The notes under the pieces are model-generated. The model had not been told where the DNA came from and ran no database searches. It saw nothing but the letters and a program-made list of their open reading frames with translations. Positions 11,201 through 17,772 of a DNA stretch of 56,250 nt are shown in pieces. Made by a program: the position numbers and the translations under genes. The stretch's first letter is position 1. Every line of letters starts with the position of its first letter. This stretch comes from Clostridiales bacterium (GTDB lineage Bacteria > Bacillota > Clostridia > Lachnospirales > Lachnospiraceae): positions 1-56,250 of the forward strand of contig JAGZJZ010000043.1 in the NCBI GenBank assembly GCA_018365455.1. Reading direction: 5' to 3'.

Positions 11201-11409
11201 CCTTCTCCCAGTACCTCTCCGTGATATTCATGCCCGGATGCATCAAGTGCATCCGTCTCCAATGGATAATGGGCAATTAATTCCTGATCTGCCTGGAATA
11301 CTTCTTCTGCCTTTACATCTGGCATACTAAGCTGTGGCACTGCAGTCACCGCCATAATGCCTGCCATTGCCCCTGCGATCAGTCTGCTAAATATTTTTTT
11401 CTTTTTCAT
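2281..11409 (-). CDS. 3042-aa secreted multi-modular GH43 glycosidase (three GH43 modules)
   Basis: The start at 11409 (MKKKKIFSRLIAG) has AGAGGAG upstream; the open frame extends further but lacks a ribosome site. Modules in order, approximate residues: signal peptide 1-36; LamG 40-275; two atrophied Ig-like repeats 290-430; a GH43-like propeller apparently lacking catalytic residues 435-590; Big_4-type Ig 640-700; GH43 module A 712-1010 (ADPDI, LDMTYF, DEGPYV); Ig-like; GH43 module B 1120-1455 (VRDPYI, NIDASI, YEGPTMF); LamG 1463-1656; LamG 1670-1885; two Ig-like repeats; a second inactive propeller about 2065-2230; Big_4-type Ig; GH43 module C 2340-2690 (ADPHI, FDVSYY, VEGPYL); FIVAR 2713-2783; Big_2-type repeats to the end. 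GH43 enzymes are mostly arabinofuranosidases, arabinanases and xylosidases; exact linkage cannot be told here. No LPXTG or SLH anchor is seen. The C-terminal ~250 aa resemble those of the 1737-aa protein, probably a shared wall-attachment part. Confidence 0.9.
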   Translation of the reverse strand: MKKKKIFSRLIAGAMAGIMAVTAVPQLSMPDVKAEEVFQADQELIAHYPLETDALDASGHEYHGEVLGEGVTFTGDSLNLPGGKSDSTDYVALPQGIFDHQDQLTISMWIKNNDTKGNYAAFFFGTKARGVLPVNYFLLNPCNPQGTYKSVFTDSVNESAPYNTEAGISNTVSTTEYMNQWAYYTVVLDTAGQNGEAANEKKVTAYLNGQNIGSQSLKRSVSDFGEGLVSLIGKSEYLEDPLFKGSFRDLRVYGRSLTDEQVSGLYDTAFNRNELLEAKSELSLGDTSKVIASLNLPESAGNDISITWESSDPTVIDQTGKVTMSESEQNVTLTATLLRNGETVTKEFLVTVIAADGVLAEAMSRVNVPYAITDKTVLPTSLGDGITVSWECSDPSVIAPDGTITAPEQNLQLELKAAIAKDDQLAYKEFAVLVMEKNASFVMSYTRNGNTELTNSMHLAYSADGEKYTSLNYNTGILYPKADLEENASNTIAGTTKRLRSPYLFRMADGKIGVTAVRTDASGDKNAKGKILLYTTNDLMNYKDYGLLSLHTELAVTEPRCEYDGVNNVYKLTWKGSDGKLYCNTTPDFKEISTPEEITGRENISVSSGIAGAVPGNVLPVTEYEAQGLINKLLPIENTGIEEQSYTFSTKAGQELAVEDLESVIRANYSDSTKKDIKVNWDTNSLKAINFNKEGTYQISGTAKLTRYPVLNGRADPDIYFYNGKYYFIATGETANQSQINIREADTPLGLFGAADHELIPNVNKPRWAPELHEIDGKLYIFLAIGDDWKQVQSSIMELKEGGNPINKNDWKEAVRVRKQDGSYLYEDGITLDMTYFEVNGVSYVCWAQREMTNDRGFGTSDLYIATIDKQNPYQLTSAPTCILRPQYGWDRFDATVDEGPYVIQRDGTVYMTFSGSSVSNTYCVGLLTANAESDLLDAASWNETGYPILQAESVAGEGGPGHSAFTVDEDGNDLFVYHMKPGGGTRSASARRVHWAADGTPVLDMTIDRELKEEYRTVTGTIIVEEGDVPQEERIVTADKQALVLNGVTDNIVKGNLTLPSEGKNGSEITWFSDKEEVISTKFSANKEYAGTPAGTVTRGNTDQKVTLRAVIRYGSFEDTKTFHVTVKAKETAKEYVGYLYAYFSGDESRMDDQEIYFALSQDGITWSDLNENDPVLTSELGDKSVRDPYIIRSAEGDRFYLIATDLDIRNGKYGSQWWTSRDGSKDLIIWESTDLVNWTNHRAVDVGSSIQADHVWAPEAIYDEVTGEYLVYWSSSVKTDQYEKSRIYVAKTRDFYTFTQPEIYSDDPNGNIDASILKVDKKYYRLIKDNKDAYVTLESADQLLSYVQGEKNRGSVFKKIKNTELESYKGYYEGPTMFRFINQDKWCALVDEYGGAKRGYIPFISENIGAENSLHLMKDDTYLMPTGAKHGTVIPVTQEEYDALQEKWTVKSDMEPQEEPVLEYNFEEKSEATILDASGKGNHGRIYGNAVIKKDAEKGQVLYLDGSSKTYAEFPRGFFDGLDEMTLVMDVKPEITSNFFFTFGVGQDSSKYMFLRTKQDNIRNAITTQGNGKERDVQINGSFKGKWSKVAIVMNGNSMSLYIDGVLSDKQDYVRAISDLGSDLLAYLGKSFYSNDPYFKGSFDNVKVYNRVLSAKELGGDDPQLDISKDLLAHYKLETDGKEAAGRQKDAVMGGKGTYFKDGILRLDGGAKTDKNYVTLPEGLFDGQNSTTISMWIKNKDTKMNTAAFSFSGKKKLGSYPADYFILNPCNPDGYYKAVFTDPPAGSTANPWTTEAGINNSSQNSISTLDYMNQWAYYTVTISKDRITGYLDGKKVGTAEIHNKTVADFGEKLTAYIGASEYADDTFAGDICDLRIYSREFNMTEVADLYQKSIPVKKVKEARASLKIGDGLTVIDDLDLPVQAGECAVKWKSNKPAVVEENGTVHFQKDEAKVTLTAVISSGTYAEETVYELTIASQKDAAAGRYRTALSIPKYISGNMQTAVNSEPVIWSSEPKGIIDADGTVHRPAGDQENLEIMVKAVIGDTVITKQATVMAEGGQILSYVVKGGNLYTGEGDLLAASDSRRSDALFLAARDPNSDGFTPLNKGKAVLYVKWDKDQKTNPDNQMGSPILFRYQDGSLGAAASGNNKKNGIYIWDSRETTSFENERYLVLNTEGKAVQDPNVVYDSMAECYKVFWKDEQGTSYVSMLRNLDAGSTPVITEETDYEKAAVSAEVPENAVMEQAAIFEADKEEYKAFTKKYETVRNTGVASVVIRANAGESVTLPETVTADYSDGSTKKLGVKWNQQDLQKIASGQAGTYEISGEVQQDSYAYPFIEERADPHIFYNEDDGYYYSTGSYYEKNMNWNNESEARNQSYRKLDIRRARTIEGLKTANEHYIMESKIGDRWGSFIWAPEFHKINGKWYCIVGAHDFGSAGIKSDTDWGWCSRSILIPYEGSAEQMKNGGMLDADQWGTPIEMNLPAPANASFDVSYYEDDGGQGYYIIPSAANLYVIKAKGGEGVIPQPEGSPQLIKSGQWPWEYGVYEGSITAGNPEGNDQLVVEGPYLFSYGDKVYISYSAATVDKFYTLGLMMADKGSDLMNPDSWTNLNYPVLSSYDTADGSIGGGQHVGGGHNSVVLDEYGNLALVYHARPYPDPHAGKPGVGGLFDPCRHTVVKSINVAYDGTLIFNMTAEEELDPAYKNIKAVVHISAKEAADKTALKELIQNAKKTDTSKYTDASVKVMQEALVKAEAVMNKAEAAQSEIDQAAAVLKNAITKLEPKKVVPVPEKILVQGVQLNKSSLTIKVKSKVTLTAGITPVNASNKTVTWTSSNKSVASVNGNGTIQAGKPGTAVIIVCTADGGKKASCKVTVKAPVIKLNAKSIPLQVNKTTTAVKISTSSPAGEKIRSAKSGNKKLVTVKVKKGKMSITGKKKGIAYITVTSTLGGKVKLKVKVQKGKVTTKSIKMDKKLSIRKGKSLSLKAVRNPITATEKLEWTSSNSKVAKVTSKGLVRTKKKGTTTITVKSSNGKSAKCKIKVE

Positions 11410-11430
11410 ACCAAATTCTCTCCTCTTTCG

Positions 11431-11566
11431 TAACAGTTCAGACAGGTCTGAACTGTTACCGCATCCAGCCCATTGTAATTCGCCTTCGGCGAAGGGCTGG
11501 ATGCCTGCGGACACCACGTTTTCGCACGGTCTGCGCAGTAAATGCGCAGACCTGTCTGAACTGTTA
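11431..11566. mobile_element. MITE-like hairpin element with perfect terminal inverted repeats
   Basis: A 136-bp element bounded by perfect 20-bp inverted repeats (TAACAGTTCAGA... at 11431-11450 and its complement at 11547-11566). It contains two nested hairpins: GCATCCAGCCC/GGGCTGGATGC (11461-11504) and GGTCTGCGCA/TGCGCAGACC (11528-11552). TCCTCTTTC occurs on both flanks (11421-11429 and 11567-11575), apart from one extra G on the left, and looks like a 9-bp target-site duplication. No transposase is encoded. The left flank copy supplies part of the ribosome site of the 3042-aa gene. Confidence 0.75.
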
Positions 11567-11617
11567 TCCTCTTTCAGCAATCTTCAGAGCCTGTCTGAAA
11601 CAGGCACTTGACAGTCT

Positions 11618-14600
11618 CTATCTCACACGTACCTTGCATTTTGCTTTCTTACCATTGCTGCTGTATGCGGTAATCGTTACATCCCCTCGCTTTTTCGCCT
11701 TAACTACTCCTTTGGACGTTACGGTTGCAATTTTACTGTTGGAACTTTTCCATGTGATTTTACTGGTTGCCGTAACAGGTGTTTTCACTGCCTTCAGTGT
11801 CAGCTTCTTTCCTTTCCTGATGCTGGCTTTCTTCACCAAAGTTAATTTTGATACGTTTACTGTTTTCTTTACCTGTATTTTAACTTTAGCAGTACCACCA
11901 TTTGTGGAGGTAACCGTCACATAAGTTATACCCGGCTTTTTCCCTTTAATGGTGAGCTTTCCTTTTTTCACAGATACGGTTGCGATACTTTTCTTGCTGC
12001 TCTTTGCAGATTTGATCTTCTCTCCCAAAGGAACTGATGATTGAATGCCCACAGCTGTGGTAGATTTCTTTGCCTGGAGCAATAGTTTGGTGTAAGTAAG
12101 TTTAATTACAGGTTTTTTCACCGCTACCTTACACACTGCTTTCTTGCCGCCATCTGCGGTAGTCGCGGTAATATAAGCCGTACCTGCCTTTTTGGCTGTG
12201 ATTTTTCCATTCTGGTCCACGGATACTTTTCCACTGTCTGAAGTGCTCCATGTCACCTTTTTATTTGCTGCATTTGCCGGTGAAACACTTGCGGTAAGAA
12301 CCATATTTTCCTTCAGATTCATGGTCACAGACTGTTTATTCAGTGTTACACCTGTAACTGCAACAGGCTTTGGATCTGGTTTTGGATCCGGATCCGGTTT
12401 TACTTCCGGAACTTTTACCAGGGCTGCACGAGCTGAAAGAAGATTCAAAAGTGCGGTATTCACTGTATCCTGGTCAGTGCTTTCTGATCCCAGAACTTCT
12501 TTTGCATAAGATAATGCATTTGCATACCTCTCCCAGCTGTCTTTGGTATAGCTGTCTTTCTGACTTTCCCCAATTGCCTGGTTTATTTCAGCCTGCAATT
12601 TATCTTTATCCACTATTTCCGGTTCTTCTTCCTCCATCTGAACAGGTGCCACACCTTCCTGTGTGGGCGTGATTGTCATATACCCGTCTTCATCAAAGAA
12701 GATCTCATCAATGCAGGTTTCCCTATGCGTTCCAAGCCCATCAGATTCCAGGAAAATATCCAGCGGAGTATAAAAACGATGATATGACATGAAATAGCGA
12801 TCCTGGCCTTTTCCGTCTGTTACATGCACTACCGACTGGTGGGCACTGCCCAGAATTCCTTTTTCCGTATCTTTTTGCAGCAGGGTTCCACGCAGGCTGA
12901 TTGCTCCGTCCAGAGAATCAGATACACCATAATTTACATGATAGTTGGGGCTATTGGCATCGTCACAGGACCATGTCCAATGATATTTTCCCCCTGCTTT
13001 TGTTATGACCACAGACTCCCGGAAATCTTTGAGATTATAAATCTGCTTTAAGGTTCCCGCTTTCACACTCATCATGTCATCGCCCAGTTCTACTATAGCT
13101 GCATTTCCATTCCCGAATGTCATATAAACTCTTCCGTCATCATCTGTAAAAATTGAAGGATCGATTGCCTGTCCCATGCTTACACCTGCATCTTTACACA
13201 TTTGCACCGTCATCAGCGCTTCCCCTTTATCGGTATAAGGTCCCTGTGGCTGATCTGCCTGTGCAACGCCGATTGCAGACTGTCCATTTGGAAACTTTGC
13301 ACAGTAATAAAAGTAATATTTCCCGTTTCTTTCTTCAATGGTAGGTGCCCAGGCGCTTCCCACTGACCATGGGGATGCTGCAATCTGTACTCCTTTATCG
13401 TTGATTCCGGGGTTATCCTTTTCCACATCCATGATGATGCCTTCATCCACCCAGTCCACCATATCGGTTGAAGAAAATGCATGGAAGACTGTTCCACTCC
13501 AGGAGGGATAGCCGTCTGTCGTTGGGAATATCCAGAATTTCCCGTCCATATAATCGATATCCGGGTCTGCATACTGTCCGGGCAGTACCGGGTTATTGGA
13601 AATAACAGGAGTCTTTATGGTCCAGACCTCTTCCTTTTCTCCTTTTTTAACGGTTAAAATACAATCCCTGCTCAAGTCAAGGGTGCCGCCATTTTTCCAT
13701 TCCTGGCTGCCATTTAAAATTGTAACTTCATCCCTGGTAAATGACAGGGTTACCGGTACTTTCGTAAGATCCGTTCCTTTCCTTATATAGGATGTAACTA
13801 CTTTATTTTCACCATCTACTTCTGTACGCACTGCGCTGTGGTCATCCGTTCCCCGGTAAGTCAGCGCCGTATCCCGATCCGGAGCAGTTCCTACCAGTCC
13901 GTCCGCAACAAGGCCTACACCTGCCTCTTCTGCAATTTCATCGGAAGACAGCACTCTGTTGTAAATGGCTATATTGTCAAATCCTCCTTTGAAATTACGA
14001 TCTGCACTATAGAAAGATTTTCCCAGATAGCTCTTCAGGTTTTTCCCTAATTCAGAAACGGTAACTGTGACGTTTTTATTTTCCCCAGCCAGAATGCCGT
14101 CCACATAAACTCGCATCGTACTCTTGTCTATCACTACTTTAACATTATGCCACTGTTTTGTTGCTGCCCCGCTCAGTGTTGGCGATACTGCGGATTCATT
14201 TGTATAAGAAGAACGTGTAATTGCACTTCTGATTGTATTGCCTCTCAATCTCACGAAATAATAACGGTCTGTATCCTGCCCAAAGGTAAAGGTAAAGAAA
14301 TTGCCGTCGGTCAGTTCTGTCATAACATCCATGGAAATTGTCATCTTGTTCCTGCCATCAAAAAATCCATCCGGCAGCTGTGCCCATGCATTTGTTCCTC
14401 CGTCCAGGTACAGATAATTCTGATTCCCCTCTTTGGGATCCTTATAGGATTTTATCGTTGCCCCGCTTCCATAAATAAGGTCGTTCTTTTCTTCGAATGT
14501 GTACTGCAAAATGGGATCTGCCTGTTCTGCTTCTCCATTTTCTGCGGGATCGTCTGTATACGCATTCATCAAAGCCGCATACTCCTCATCCGTTACGGCG

Positions 14601-16831
14601 AGGATTGTCCCATGGCGCTTTTTCAAACTGTCAAAATTCACATCGGTTGCTGCCGACCAGCTCTCGGTGCTCATATCCCCGAGATTTGTTGTGCGAAATG
14701 GCAGATATCCTTTTCCCTCTGCATATTGATCGCACATTAACCCCCATGTCTCTACCGGATTACCATCTGTATCTGTCAGGCGGTCATCATCACAATATTT
14801 AAAAAATTCAGGACCTTCTAATTTTGCACCGCTGTAATTGTTATTCTGGAAAATATCTTTTAAGGTGCCGATGATTTCCCATCCTTCGTAAATTGACTTG
14901 CTTTTTTCAATGGTGATCTGACCGTCACCGGAAGCGCGATAATATGTATCCCCATCTTTAATCATGGTCGTATCAATAATTGAATTTTTTTCTCTGCTGA
15001 TCCACAATTGCGGCTCTGTAAAAGTATAGAAGTCTCTGGTCTTAGCATAGTACATCTTCATTGGATCGCCGCCGACTTCAGCTGCCATATCAGACGATGC
15101 CGTTGCCCAATATACTACGTACTCTCCGGTATTTTCGTCATAGATCGCCTCCGGAGCCCATGCGCATCCTGCTCCCGGTATCCCGGATGCCACATCTGCA
15201 AGCCTTGGTTCACTCCAGTTTACTAAATCAGTAGATTCCCATATCACCAGTTTGGTGCTGCCCTGAGTAGTTGCATTTCCCCAGCCGCCCCTGTTTTTTA
15301 TACTCAGATCCGTAGCCAGCAAGAAAAATCTGTCACCTTCGGCTGACCGTAACAAATACGGGTCCCGGACACCCTTATCCCCAACATTTGAGGTCAGTAC
15401 CGGTTTTCTATTATTCAGATCTCTCCAATGGCTTCCATCCTTACTCGCTGCAAAATAGATCTGCTCATCACTGGTACTGCTCTCAGAACCGGTAAAGTGG
15501 GCAAATAGATAAGAGGTATCTTTTCCTCTCACTTCCGGCTGTTTTTTAACCGTAAAAGTGAAATCCTTCGTTTCCCCATAGGTCATACCATTATAGGAAA
15601 ATTCGGCTGTCAACGTCACTGATGTATCCTGTTTTTCCGGTCTGGTTACAACACCTGCCGGTATTACACTCCCATCTGCAGCCCTGCCTTCTTCTACGGT
15701 TACAAGATTCTTAGATGCATCTGCCGTAGTCCAGCTTATGTCGCATCCGTTTTCTGTCTTTATTGGCAGGGTGATATTTCCGTAGACTTCCGTGTATGGA
15801 AGCTTCAGGGATTCATAGGCTTCCGGAAAAATGGAATCTGCTCCTTTCACCGTGACTATAAACTCCTTTTGTGCGGATCCATTTCCGTAAACTGCCACAG
15901 CATTTAATACCACCTGAATATCCTGGCCCGGAACTGACACCAGTTTTCCGTCATCACTGATAATCGTATCATCGGAAGACGTCCATTCAATTCTGCTTCC
16001 GTTAACACTCCCCGTATCCGGCAGTGTCAGATCTTGGCTTACCGCTTCCGGTAATGTGATTGCCTCCAGATCCTCATTAGCCAATCCTGTCTCTGATGTA
16101 TCCCGAAGTGTGGAATAGACATCAAATTGTGTCAAGGTACCTTTGAATGCGTCGTCCGGGATATACAAAGATTTCCCGATATATCCGCAGAATTCTTCTG
16201 TCTGGCCCTCCTTTAAGATTTTCTGAATGGAGTACCCTGTTTCCAGTACTTCTTTTTCCTCCCCATTCACAGATATCTTTAACGTACCGCTTTCAAAATC
16301 CAGCCTCACAGTGGAATAGCTGTCAGCCGTGATCCGCTGATTCTGACGAAACAGAATTTCATTGCTTGCATCTTTTATGCCGGCACGAATGGTTCCGTCT
16401 CCCTGCATAGGATTCAAAAAGACATAATTTTTAACATTTGGCCACTTCTCTTCCTTTGTACCCAGACACCAGAGCCAATGTCCTGCTTTTACAGATGTCT
16501 TAAACGTAGCTTCAATGGCAAAAGACTCCTTTTGAATCAGACCGGACGGTATTTTAACATATTTCCCCTTATCCCCGGAAAAATGCAAAACCTGGTCCTG
16601 ATCACCCTCAACTGCAAAATCACCATCTGCAAAACCTACCAGCTGTGCATCATTATCATATCCACTGGAATCCGTCAGTTTTCCATCTGCGTGCCCCATG
16701 TCATAAGACGCAACCAATACTCTTTCTTCTGCCTGATCCACAATGATTTCCTCCGCAGAAACTCCCATCGCCGGAATCACGGACAATACCATGCTGAAAC
16801 TCAGCAGAAATGCCATTATTTTTTTCTTCAT
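11618..16831 (-). CDS. 1737-aa secreted GH43 glycosidase with LamG, FIVAR and Big_2 modules
   Basis: The start at 16831 (MKKKIMAFLLSF) follows GAGGGAGG. Modules, approximate residues: signal peptide 1-26; LamG 40-245; two Ig-like repeats 255-430; GH43 module A 440-760, with GVRDPYL, a CAWAPEAIYDE segment, SIIDTTMI and LEGPEFF; LamG 775-965; an Ig-like linker; GH43 module B 1080-1390, with YADPDID (about 1087), AIDPSIF (about 1226) and RESVVI (about 1271); FIVAR 1400-1475; a Pro/Asp/Lys linker; Big_2-type repeats 1490-1737. Module A and its LamG closely resemble module B and the following LamG of the 3042-aa neighbour. The two proteins are probably partners on the same arabinose-containing polymer (inference). 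Without the 136-bp element and its duplicated flank, the gap to the next gene would be only about 63 bp, so the pair was probably an operon. Confidence 0.9.
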   Translation of the reverse strand: MKKKIMAFLLSFSMVLSVIPAMGVSAEEIIVDQAEERVLVASYDMGHADGKLTDSSGYDNDAQLVGFADGDFAVEGDQDQVLHFSGDKGKYVKIPSGLIQKESFAIEATFKTSVKAGHWLWCLGTKEEKWPNVKNYVFLNPMQGDGTIRAGIKDASNEILFRQNQRITADSYSTVRLDFESGTLKISVNGEEKEVLETGYSIQKILKEGQTEEFCGYIGKSLYIPDDAFKGTLTQFDVYSTLRDTSETGLANEDLEAITLPEAVSQDLTLPDTGSVNGSRIEWTSSDDTIISDDGKLVSVPGQDIQVVLNAVAVYGNGSAQKEFIVTVKGADSIFPEAYESLKLPYTEVYGNITLPIKTENGCDISWTTADASKNLVTVEEGRAADGSVIPAGVVTRPEKQDTSVTLTAEFSYNGMTYGETKDFTFTVKKQPEVRGKDTSYLFAHFTGSESSTSDEQIYFAASKDGSHWRDLNNRKPVLTSNVGDKGVRDPYLLRSAEGDRFFLLATDLSIKNRGGWGNATTQGSTKLVIWESTDLVNWSEPRLADVASGIPGAGCAWAPEAIYDENTGEYVVYWATASSDMAAEVGGDPMKMYYAKTRDFYTFTEPQLWISREKNSIIDTTMIKDGDTYYRASGDGQITIEKSKSIYEGWEIIGTLKDIFQNNNYSGAKLEGPEFFKYCDDDRLTDTDGNPVETWGLMCDQYAEGKGYLPFRTTNLGDMSTESWSAATDVNFDSLKKRHGTILAVTDEEYAALMNAYTDDPAENGEAEQADPILQYTFEEKNDLIYGSGATIKSYKDPKEGNQNYLYLDGGTNAWAQLPDGFFDGRNKMTISMDVMTELTDGNFFTFTFGQDTDRYYFVRLRGNTIRSAITRSSYTNESAVSPTLSGAATKQWHNVKVVIDKSTMRVYVDGILAGENKNVTVTVSELGKNLKSYLGKSFYSADRNFKGGFDNIAIYNRVLSSDEIAEEAGVGLVADGLVGTAPDRDTALTYRGTDDHSAVRTEVDGENKVVTSYIRKGTDLTKVPVTLSFTRDEVTILNGSQEWKNGGTLDLSRDCILTVKKGEKEEVWTIKTPVISNNPVLPGQYADPDIDYMDGKFWIFPTTDGYPSWSGTVFHAFSSTDMVDWVDEGIIMDVEKDNPGINDKGVQIAASPWSVGSAWAPTIEERNGKYYFYYCAKFPNGQSAIGVAQADQPQGPYTDKGEALMTVQMCKDAGVSMGQAIDPSIFTDDDGRVYMTFGNGNAAIVELGDDMMSVKAGTLKQIYNLKDFRESVVITKAGGKYHWTWSCDDANSPNYHVNYGVSDSLDGAISLRGTLLQKDTEKGILGSAHQSVVHVTDGKGQDRYFMSYHRFYTPLDIFLESDGLGTHRETCIDEIFFDEDGYMTITPTQEGVAPVQMEEEEPEIVDKDKLQAEINQAIGESQKDSYTKDSWERYANALSYAKEVLGSESTDQDTVNTALLNLLSARAALVKVPEVKPDPDPKPDPKPVAVTGVTLNKQSVTMNLKENMVLTASVSPANAANKKVTWSTSDSGKVSVDQNGKITAKKAGTAYITATTADGGKKAVCKVAVKKPVIKLTYTKLLLQAKKSTTAVGIQSSVPLGEKIKSAKSSKKSIATVSVKKGKLTIKGKKPGITYVTVTSTNGGTAKVKIQVKKTVNVSKLTLVKKASIRKGKKLTLKAVKTPVTATSKITWKSSNSKIATVTSKGVVKAKKRGDVTITAYSSNGKKAKCKVRVR

Positions 16832-17334
16832 GTTTTACCTCCCTCATACTTTGTATTTTTTATTTTCCATAAAAATGAATCGTACTCCATCCCGTCAGAA
16901 ACTATAGTAGCAGTGCTGAATATTTTGTCAGCCTGCAAGGCGGAGGATGGAAGCGGAGTGTTCCCTCCGCCGACTGACGACAACACAACAGATGGCAAAA
17001 TAGGCAGTGCTGATACTATCGTTTCTGGCCGGATGGAGCACTAAGCGCAGTATTCAAATTTATACATTTGAGTATAGCAGATACACTTTTTATTAAAACG
17101 GAGGTTCTTATCAAGAAACTAAGATTTTTTAGCTAATCGAAGGAGTTGGACTGTGGGAAAGAATAAAGAATTAAGGATTTTGTACTTATGATGTCAGATT
17201 AAAGGGATTGGACTAAATGAGCGTTTAGAGGTTCAAATAAATTGCAGCATTTGCTGGTAGAGAAAGAAAGATCTTTTTATGGTTTCATATATATAATTGC
17301 TGTTGACTCTTTCCAGCGGAAAGGGGGTGCTTCT
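16832..17334. other. Gene-free interval upstream of the 1737-aa gene
   Basis: This 503-bp stretch holds the inverted-repeat element at 16882-17041 and, at its right end, a TATAAT (17292-17297) suited to the small toxin gene. Between 17042 and 17290 I see only short degenerate repeats (GGAGTTGGACT near 17141 and GGGATTGGACT near 17204) and no supported gene. No clear -35/-10 pair for the 1737-aa gene was found; its promoter may lie inside the element. Confidence 0.5.
16882..17041. mobile_element. MITE-like foldback element with about 46-bp imperfect inverted repeats
   Basis: The first 46 bases (from GTACTCCATCC) match the reverse complement of the last 46 (from GTGCTCCATCC) at 38 of 46 positions. 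The interior holds a further hairpin (GTCAG...GGCGGAGG...CCTCCGCC...CTGAC). It has no coding capacity and starts 51 bases upstream of the 1737-aa GH43 gene, so it probably lies in that gene's promoter or leader. No clear target-site duplication was found. Unrelated in sequence to the element at 11431-11566. Confidence 0.6.
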
Positions 17335-17430
17335 ATGCAATACATATTGAGCATTCTTATGTCCGTAATAACAGGCATTATAAGCTATTATGTTTGCAAA
17401 TGGTTAGATGAAAATGACAGCATTCACTAA
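17335..17430 (+). CDS. 31-aa hydrophobic peptide, candidate type I toxin
   Basis: The ATG at 17335 follows AAAGGGGGTG. The peptide begins MQYILSILMSVITGII, has one membrane-spanning segment (about residues 3-20), then SYYVCKWLDENDSIH. Single-span peptides ending in a short charged tail like this are typical of Firmicutes type I toxins, which insert in the membrane and are silenced by an antisense RNA. Downstream lie a shared hairpin (17440-17461) and a convergent promoter (17509-17536). A truncated second copy of the 3' half lies at 2113-2261. Toxicity is inferred from architecture only; it could also be a regulatory membrane peptide. Confidence 0.65.
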   Translation: MQYILSILMSVITGIISYYVCKWLDENDSIH

Positions 17431-17431
17431 C

Positions 17432-17502
17432 CAGAAAATCCCCCGCAACAGCCTGCGGGGGATTTCTTTGTGCAACTATGCACATACATATTTAGCATTT
17501 CT
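17432..17502 (-). ncRNA. Predicted antisense antitoxin RNA of the 31-aa toxin locus
   Basis: About 70 nt, from the minus-strand promoter at 17509-17536 to the shared terminator. It contains the conserved stem TGTGCA-ACTA-TGCACA (17469-17484). The overlap with the 3' end of the toxin message is the terminator region, as in convergent par/Fst loci. Exact ends are estimates. Confidence 0.5.
17440..17461. terminator. Bidirectional terminator hairpin, toxin-locus copy 2
   Basis: CCCCCGCA and TGCGGGGG form an 8-bp stem with a 6-base loop, followed by ATTTCTTTG. It lies 9 bases after the toxin stop codon and can end both convergent transcripts. Confidence 0.8.
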
Positions 17503-17508
17503 GTATAT

Positions 17509-17536
17509 AGAATACTGTAATTATTAAAATTGTCAA
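17509..17536 (-). promoter_or_regulatory. Minus-strand promoter for the antitoxin RNA
   Basis: TTGACA (17531-17536) with TATTCT (17509-17514) at 16-base spacing, or TTCTAT at 18. The same arrangement with a better -10 exists at 2233-2261. Confidence 0.55.
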
Positions 17537-17680
17537 GTCTCTTCCACAATTTATTTATTTTTTCATTCAGATTCGGTACTAAAATTCACTATATATTCCG
17601 AATTAAATACAGGTAGGAAGCGTCATTATATCCTTTCGTTATTCGAAAGACCTGCTCCCTTTATAAAATGTCTTCTTTAA

Positions 17681-17748
17681 GGCCATATCAGGTGGCCATA
17701 TAAGGTGTCAATATTATACAAGAGATTTACCTGCCCCTATGTTATACT
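17681..17748 (+). promoter_or_regulatory. Tandem 13-bp direct repeats and promoter of the AraC regulator
   Basis: GGCCATATCAGGT (17681-17693) is followed directly by GGCCATATAAGGT (17694-17706). About 36 bases on is an extended -10, TGTTATACT (ending 17748), without a good -35. AraC-family proteins bind tandem direct repeats next to weak promoters, so this is probably the autoregulatory site of the gene at 17773. Confidence 0.5.
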
Positions 17749-17772
17749 TGAAATGAAAAGGAGGATTTTATT

